A stretch of DNA of 64,000 bases from Paraconiothyrium sp. Pb-2020 (taxonomy: Eukaryota > Ascomycota > Dothideomycetes > Pleosporales > Didymosphaeriaceae), in assembly GCA_022419385.1 (NCBI GenBank), contig JAJUBI010000001.1:62001-126000 (forward strand), in the 5' to 3' direction. Both the position numbers and the translations under genes were made by a program. Shown one piece after another: positions 59,105 to 64,000 of this stretch. The notes beneath the pieces are model-generated. The model saw only the letters and a list, made by a program, of their open reading frames with translations, was not told the origin of the DNA and made no database searches. The number at the start of each line of letters is the position of its first letter. Within the stretch, counting starts at the first letter, position 1.

Positions 59105-59457
59105 ACATATCATATATCCCGGCTCTCAGTTTCGTTCCATTATTGGAGTTCAGATGATTCCTGATGGCGCGATTTGCAGCTTTCCGTGGCCGAGTGAAGC
59201 AAGCACCGACCCTCATTCACCGCCTCGCCCTTTGACTTGGGTCACTTTCTAGCGCGCCTTCCTGTTCACCGTCACTCTGGCAACTCACCCTCGAAATTGC
59301 GCAGCTTGCGCAAGGCAAACGCCAAGGCCGGCGTGTGCTTTGCCTCGACAATATCAGGCCGCCGCCGCGCTTTCTCGAGTCTTCCAACCAACACAAACCT
59401 GCGACTGCAAATTCTTCTGCAACCGCAACAGCTTCCTGCTACCAACACCGCCTCTTG
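59105..59457. other. Intergenic region
   Basis: 3' flank of the previous gene and start of the pyrimidine-rich leader of the next. No gene seen. Confidence 0.4.
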
Positions 59458-59647
59458 CCTAACAGCACTCTCCTGTCTCACGACACCCACTCCTGCCTAA
59501 CAGCACTCTTTCGTCTCACGACCTCATCTCTTGCCTAACAGCACTCTTCTGTCTCACGACACCGCCTCTTGCCTAACAGCACTCCTCTGTCTCACCACAC
59601 CGCCTCTTGCTTAACAGCTTAAATTTCTGCTTAACGGCATCAATCCC
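59458..59647 (+). repeat. 38-bp minisatellite, five units
   Basis: The core CCTAACAGCACTC starts at 59458, 59496, 59534 and 59572, and as CTTAACAGC at 59610: an exact 38-bp period. Each unit also has a GTCTCACGACA-type block and a CGCCTCTTG block. The strand is C/T-rich. It lies 105-295 bp before the coiled-coil gene, probably in its promoter or 5' leader; further GTCTCACGACA blocks continue to 59700. Confidence 0.88.
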
Positions 59648-59751
59648 CGTCTCACAACACTCACGCTTTGTCTCACGACAGCAAATCGTCTCACGACAAC
59701 AACCTCACACCTCACATCTTCCAACCACATTCCAACTCCTTAACACTCACC

Positions 59752-61528
59752 ATGATGTCTTTCAACACCTCTGTCGTCAAGTTCGTCCCTGGCGCTTCCG
59801 AGCACAAGACATTATTCAACACCTCCGCCGCTGACTTCGTCTCTGGCGCCTCCGAGCACAAGATGTCTGACGCTGACTCCACCTCTGGCGCCTCCGAGCA
59901 CAAGAAGTGGAACAGCATCAAGACGAAGACGTATACCGTCGAGATCGACGGCCAGTCTGACACAATCGACCGCATCGACGCCGACATCCTTCGCCAGGGC
60001 GGAAGCATGACGTACTTCGACAGCGCTAAAGTGCATATCACGACGCCCTTGACTGCTCCTGCCTGCTGCAAGAAGATCGGCGCCCAGGTCTCCGATCTTA
60101 ACGTGGAGATCATACGCGAGTTCGAGGGCAAGTTGAAGGCCGAGACCCGCCTGGATCAGGCCAAGAAGGATCTCAAGCGTCGCGATCAGGAGCTCAAGTG
60201 CCGCGATTCGGAGGTCGAGCTGCTTCGTCACGAGGTAAGTTCATCCAATGTATACTGTTCGTTCACATATTGACATGTCGCAGCTCGATGTCGCCAAGAA
60301 ACAGACCTCTCGTACTCACGACGGCCTGGACGCCGCCTTCCTTGCCCTCGAAGCCGACTTTGCCAAGCACGAGCTTAGATGCGTGAAGGACGAGCTCACC
60401 AAGAAGACGAAGGAGATCGGCTCTGTCACTGCTCAGCTCACTGCCGCCGAATCCGAGCTTGAGGACTTCAAGAAGAAGGCCCTCGAGCACAACATCACCG
60501 TCACCGACGCCTCTGAGGTTGCTGCCGTGAAGGATGAGCTCGCCGCCGTCAAGGCCGAGCTCGACACCCTCAAGAAGGCCAAGAAGGAGATGGGCATCAA
60601 CAACTTCCGTACCGTTGCCAAGAAGAACAGCGAGATCGCGGCTCTGAAGAAGGAACTCACCACCCTGAAGAAGGGCCCCGTCGCGAAGAACACCGAGTCC
60701 AAGGACACCATCTCCAAGGACACCGTCTCCAAGCTTGCTGCCGTCGAGCAAGAGCTCGAGGCTAGCAAACAGAAGATCGACGGCTACAAGCGCATCATTG
60801 CGCGGCTCACCGAGACCGGCAAGGAGGAGCTCATGCGGCAGCTCACTGTCGCCAAGGGCGACCTCGAGGCCTCCAAGAAGGAGGCCCAGATGTACCAGCA
60901 AGCCGCCGTTTCGGCGCAATTCGACGCCGCCCAGGCGTACCACCAGATCACCCAGTACCAAGCTGCCTACGAGGCGGCACAGCAGACCAACGCCGGCCTG
61001 GAGGCCAAGGCCTCCTCCCTCCACAGCACCCTCACCCGGGTGAGCGAGGACCTCCGCTCCGTGCGGCACGACCTCCCCGCCGCCCACGCGGACGCCACCG
61101 TCGCCCGCCAGGACCTCGCCTCCGAGAGGGCCGCTGGTGCTGAGCGCAAGCGCGAGCTTGCTGCCGCCCAGTTGGCCCTCGAGGAGGCGCGCTCCGCCCT
61201 CGTGACCACGGAGCGCCAGCTCCGCCATGCCCGTGCGGGGGCCGATTCCGCACTCCAGCAGCTCGACGAGGTGCACTACAAGTGCATGAGCACATGGTCG
61301 ACGCTCCACGACATCACCTGGGATGTCGAGACCAAGCTCTCTTTGCGCTCGGGGACGCCCGAGCTCATCGACTCGTCGAGCAGCAGTGGGAGCGACGGCT
61401 CTGTGGAGATAGTGGGTGGGGATGGGGAGGCGGTGGTGTGGGATAAGAACACGCCGCCTCACTTACGGCGGGCGCGGGCTGCAGGGCGGTCTCTAACGAG
61501 ACACATGCCTGGCCTCGTTCGTAAGTGA
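59752..61528 (+). CDS. Long coiled-coil protein with GASEHK repeats
   Basis: Exons 59752-60234 and 60284-61528 (49-bp intron, GTAAGT...CGCAG) encode 575 residues. The N terminus carries GASEHK three times (14-19, 32-37, 46-51). A folded part follows (KTYTVEIDGQSDTIDRIDAD, HITTPLTAPACCKKIGAQ), resembling a small BTB-like or tectonin-free segment only loosely. From about 110 to 500 the sequence is an almost continuous coiled coil of Glu, Lys, Ala and Leu heptads (for example VKDELTKKTKEIGSVTAQL, VKDELAAVKAELDTLKKAK), with several similar KDEL/KAEL units. The C terminus has a Ser run and basic end (GLVRK). Such proteins act as scaffolds or cytoskeletal links; no specific family recognised. High GC and strong codon bias suggest high expression. 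Confidence 0.8.
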
Positions 61529-61603
61529 GGCGGTGGTGGTTCTTGGGGGGTGGTGGGGGTTTGGGTGAACGGTGGCCTTCGGGCATTTTGAGTTTTTGAA
61601 AAG

Positions 61604-61615
61604 TTTTTTTTTTTT
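61604..61615 (+). other. Poly(T) tract between convergent genes
   Basis: Twelve T in a row between the stop of the coiled-coil gene (61528) and that of the DUF7730-like gene (61657). It is A-rich on the other strand; it may form part of 3' end signals. Confidence 0.4.
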
Positions 61616-61656
61616 GTAAGATAGAAAATTGACTGCGTTCTGATGACACTTTGCCT

Positions 61657-62892
61657 TTAGAGGTGCTCCCATTTCCCAGAGGTGATGTAGTGCGCACATG
61701 TACGGAAGAACTTCTCCATGCTCTCATCCTGGGCCCCACGACACGCACAGTACCAATGGATATCCCTCTCAGTCATCTCATCATCCGCCGTCCACCTCTT
61801 GAGCAGTTGATACTTGTCAATGTAAACTATATCCTCACTACCCTCAGAGTCGAACGAGCGGAAGGGACTACCCCCATCTTCCACCTTCTCATGTTGAACA
61901 ACCTCAACGGAAAAAGCCCTCCTATGCGGCCAGTCCGAGATGCGATTTTGCAGCGTGTGCAGCACGAGGCTAACCGCACGATGGCGCTGCTTGAGAACAA
62001 TCCGACAGCTGCGCAAGCCTGTCAACGTTTCCAAGCGCTCTTTTACGAGGTTGAAGAGGTAATTTTCATCCGCTGTAAGGCACCTCGTGTTAGGAAAGCC
62101 ATAGAGCACTATATATCTAAGCTGTGCATGTCGTGCTTGAGGTATGGATTGCAGGAACGTGGTAAAGCAAGTGTTGAACTCGAAGTCGAATGTTTTGGCG
62201 CTATATAGGAGGTTAATGCTTTCGACGTAGCTGTATGGGAGGTTAGCTGCTTGCTACAACTCTGCTTTCCTGAGTGCTTGCTACAACTCTGCTTCCTTGA
62301 GTGGTGGTGCTTACATTCTTCTACAAGTCAGGAGCAGGGGTAATGGCGCCGAAGCCTTGCCGTTGGTTCCCGCGCCAGCTCTACAGTCCAGGTGTTCAAA
62401 TGTTTCTGTTTCATCGACGGTCTTGCTTCGGCAGGGAGAAACACCGATAAACCCCTCCAGAGACGGAGGCTGGATGTGCACGGGTGTCGAGGGCTCGAAC
62501 ACGTGGATGTATATCTGCATGCGGATTTCGGGAGGCAGCGTTGCGAATAGGTGACTCTGGCTCTGATCCGAACAAAGCCTTTTATCACCGGTGGTCGGGT
62601 CTATGCTAAGGGACTTCCTCCTCTTGAGCTCTCTTTCCAGACAATGAAACTTGATATTTCTCATATCTGGGCGGATAGCTACACCGTAAGCTCGCGTTGT
62701 TGATCCGGTCTCGAAGTAGGTTGCAAGGGAATGGAGGTATCTTGAGATATCTGAAAGCCATGAGGTGAGGAAGGCGAGACGGCGCAGGGCGGTCACGCAG
62801 TCGTGTCGAATGTGGGGACGCTTCCATAGGGAGTACAGCCATCTGTCGATGAAAGTGATTTTAGGGCGCTTGCGGGAACGAAAAACGGTCAT
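61657..62892 (-). CDS. DUF7730-like fungal protein
   Basis: Exons 62315-62892 and 61657-62230 encode 383 residues. The splice joins LLTCRR to IYVESINLLYSAKTFDF, a pattern I know from a large fungal family often listed as DUF7730 or F-box-related: LPPEIRMQIYIHVFEP early, then LLxxCRxIYxExxxLLYSxNTFDF. The N-terminal part is basic (MTVFRSRKRPKITFID). A 27-bp tandem duplication lies within the intron. The ATG at 62892 was chosen for its closeness to the conserved block; an in-frame ATG at 63003 would add 37 residues. The C-terminal half may contain the typical repeat-like helices (NLVKERLETL). Members are expanded in Dothideomycetes; function unknown. The gene is convergent with the coiled-coil gene, 128 bp apart. 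Confidence 0.8.
62248..62301. repeat. 27-bp tandem duplication in an intron
   Basis: The unit starting TGCTTGCTACAACTCTGCTT occurs twice, at 62248-62274 and 62275-62301, differing at two positions. It lies inside the intron of the DUF7730-like gene and lengthens it to 84 bp. Confidence 0.88.
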
Positions 62893-63614
62893 GGCTGGTG
62901 GCTGGCGTGTAACAGTGGAAGTGTATTCTATGTAGAGATGTGAGGTGCGGTGGGGTTTGTGGCTGCCTGGTCGCAACTGCAGGGCTAGGCAGTACGTTCG
63001 CACAGCACTTGTTTACGATGGAAGTCCATGCTAGGCGTGCAATTGCAGAAGATACCAATTGCTTCCAGAGCTGTGCGTATGATACATATCAAAAAGTGTA
63101 GTATGCTAATTGTCTGCACTTTCACGACTGAGAGACACGTGGAAGGAGCTTGAGTACGAAAGAAGCTAGTGCGGATGACGTCATGCAGGTGTCAACCTCA
63201 ACATCTAGGCACTTGGACACCACCGCATCTCCACTACCAAGCAGCTCTTGGCTGCGTGACATCAAAAATTTCATACCCGCTGCCAGACATTGCGCATTAC
63301 TGTTCGGATGGAATCCGAGGTCGAATGCCGGCACACTGCATACGTAGCTCAGGGATCTCCATCCGACATTCAGCCGCCCCTCATAAATGAGCAGCAACAG
63401 GACTAACACCATGTATGCCAAGGCAACCGTTTGTGAAACGGCCCGTTCTTGTACAGAATCTTACCTTTTCCCCGCAAATCGTGCTCGTGACGAGGACCGG
63501 TGCGGCTCAAGCTTCGGGTCTTCGGTAGAAGACATTCCAGGATGTCGGATATTAAAAGAACGTTATGGGAACCTCAACAATTGAACGACAGGCCGGAGCC
63601 GACCGAAACACAAA
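62893..63614. other. Divergent intergenic region
   Basis: About 720 bp between the DUF7730-like gene and the beta-glucosidase gene, holding both promoters. No clear TATA box. Confidence 0.4.
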
Positions 63615-64000
63615 ATGAGGTCGATAATCAGCATTGCACCGATTGCGGCGCTTGCATCTCTGTGTACAGCCCAGAATAGCAGCTCCATCCCATCTGAGGT
63701 TCCGCTGTACGGCGAAAGCCCTGCAGTATACCCAAGCCGTAGGTGGAACAAGACACCGAAGCTGAAAAAGAATCCTAACATATTGCAGCGATCGGTAACG
63801 GGACAAGCAATGAAGCATGGGCAAACTCATACTCTCGAGCGCGAGCGCTTGTCGCTCAGATGACACTAGAAGAGAAGGCGAACATCACTCGCGGCTACAC
63901 GGGGCAATGTGTTGGGAACTCAGGCGCCATCCCGAGGCTCGGCATCCCGCCGCTTTGCTTCGCAGATGCCCCAGATGGAATTCGCGGGCAAGAGTTTGTC
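63615..64000 (+). CDS. GH3 beta-glucosidase, N-terminal part (cut by window end)
   Basis: Exon 1 is 63615-63738; exon 2 starts at 63789 and runs off the window. The 50-bp intron (GTAGGT...TGCAG) joins YPS to PIGNGTSNEAWANSYSRA in phase. Residues 1-19 form a signal peptide (MRSIISIAPIAALASLCTA). What follows is the start of a glycoside hydrolase family 3 domain: ALVAQMTLEEKANITRGYTG, then GNSGAIPRLGIPPLCFADAPDGIRG. In fungal beta-glucosidases the segment up to the last motif precedes the (beta/alpha)8 barrel with its nucleophile Asp, which is beyond the window. The enzyme releases glucose from cellobiose or aryl glucosides outside the cell. About 111 residues of an expected 750-870 are visible. 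Confidence 0.92.

Noticed and set aside
60263..61462. Minus-strand frame of 399 codons opposite the coiled-coil gene
   Set aside because: It is rich in Gly, Leu and Val as expected of the reverse of Ala/Lys/Glu codons; the plus-strand frame has an intron with good sites and coiled-coil heptads.
61651..62208. Plus-strand frame of 185 codons
   Set aside because: It overlaps exon 2 of the DUF7730-like gene on the minus strand, whose spliced reading matches a family pattern.

Overview
The window is nuclear DNA of a filamentous ascomycete (Pezizomycotina, probably Dothideomycetes). Evidence: short spliceosomal introns of about 45-110 bp with GTRNGT donors and YAG acceptors; fungal-only families (HET, BYS1, bZIP-DUF3425, vanillyl-alcohol oxidase, fungal rhodopsin-domain membrane protein, DUF7730-like); and an AT-rich block of retrotransposons riddled with TAG/TAA stops, the mark of repeat-induced point mutation (RIP). 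The species cannot be named from sequence alone.

Layout. Positions 1-11.5 kb are a RIP-degraded nest: a near full-length Ty3/Gypsy element on the minus strand (1-6771, LTRs with TGTTA...TAACA ends), the 3' part of a different chromodomain-bearing Gypsy element on the plus strand (about 6.78-9.3 kb), a second truncated copy of the first family (about 9.3-11.18 kb), an extra LTR fragment and a small inverted-repeat element of MITE type. The boundary to normal-composition DNA is sharp, near 11.57 kb.

Positions 11.6-36 kb are gene-sparse accessory DNA: F-box-like protein, a decayed coding stretch, a broken five-exon secreted-protein gene, a secreted tyrosinase, a HET-domain protein, a thioredoxin-like protein without its second active-site Cys, a vanillyl-alcohol-oxidase homologue divergent from a seven-helix membrane protein, a gene frameshifted by a 17-bp tandem duplication, a six-cysteine small secreted protein, and an enoyl-reductase-like oxidoreductase. 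Positions 36.3-37.65 kb hold a diverged tandem array with a period of about 183 bp.

Positions 38-64 kb carry more intact genes: an ABM-like barrel fused to a zinc ribbon, a tandem bicupin, a bZIP-DUF3425 regulator, a BYS1 secreted protein, a Baeyer-Villiger monooxygenase, a CAP/PR-1 secreted protein, a large disordered unknown, a small conserved fungal protein, a long coiled-coil protein behind a 38-bp minisatellite, a DUF7730-like protein and the first exons of a GH3 beta-glucosidase cut by the window end.

Many products are secreted or redox enzymes plus likely effectors, which fits a fast-evolving niche-interaction region beside transposons. I see no PKS/NRPS core and no clear biosynthetic cluster. 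The least explained structures are the 183-bp array, the ABM-zinc ribbon fusion and the GASEHK-repeat coiled-coil gene. Spliced models come from reading frame and splice consensus only.
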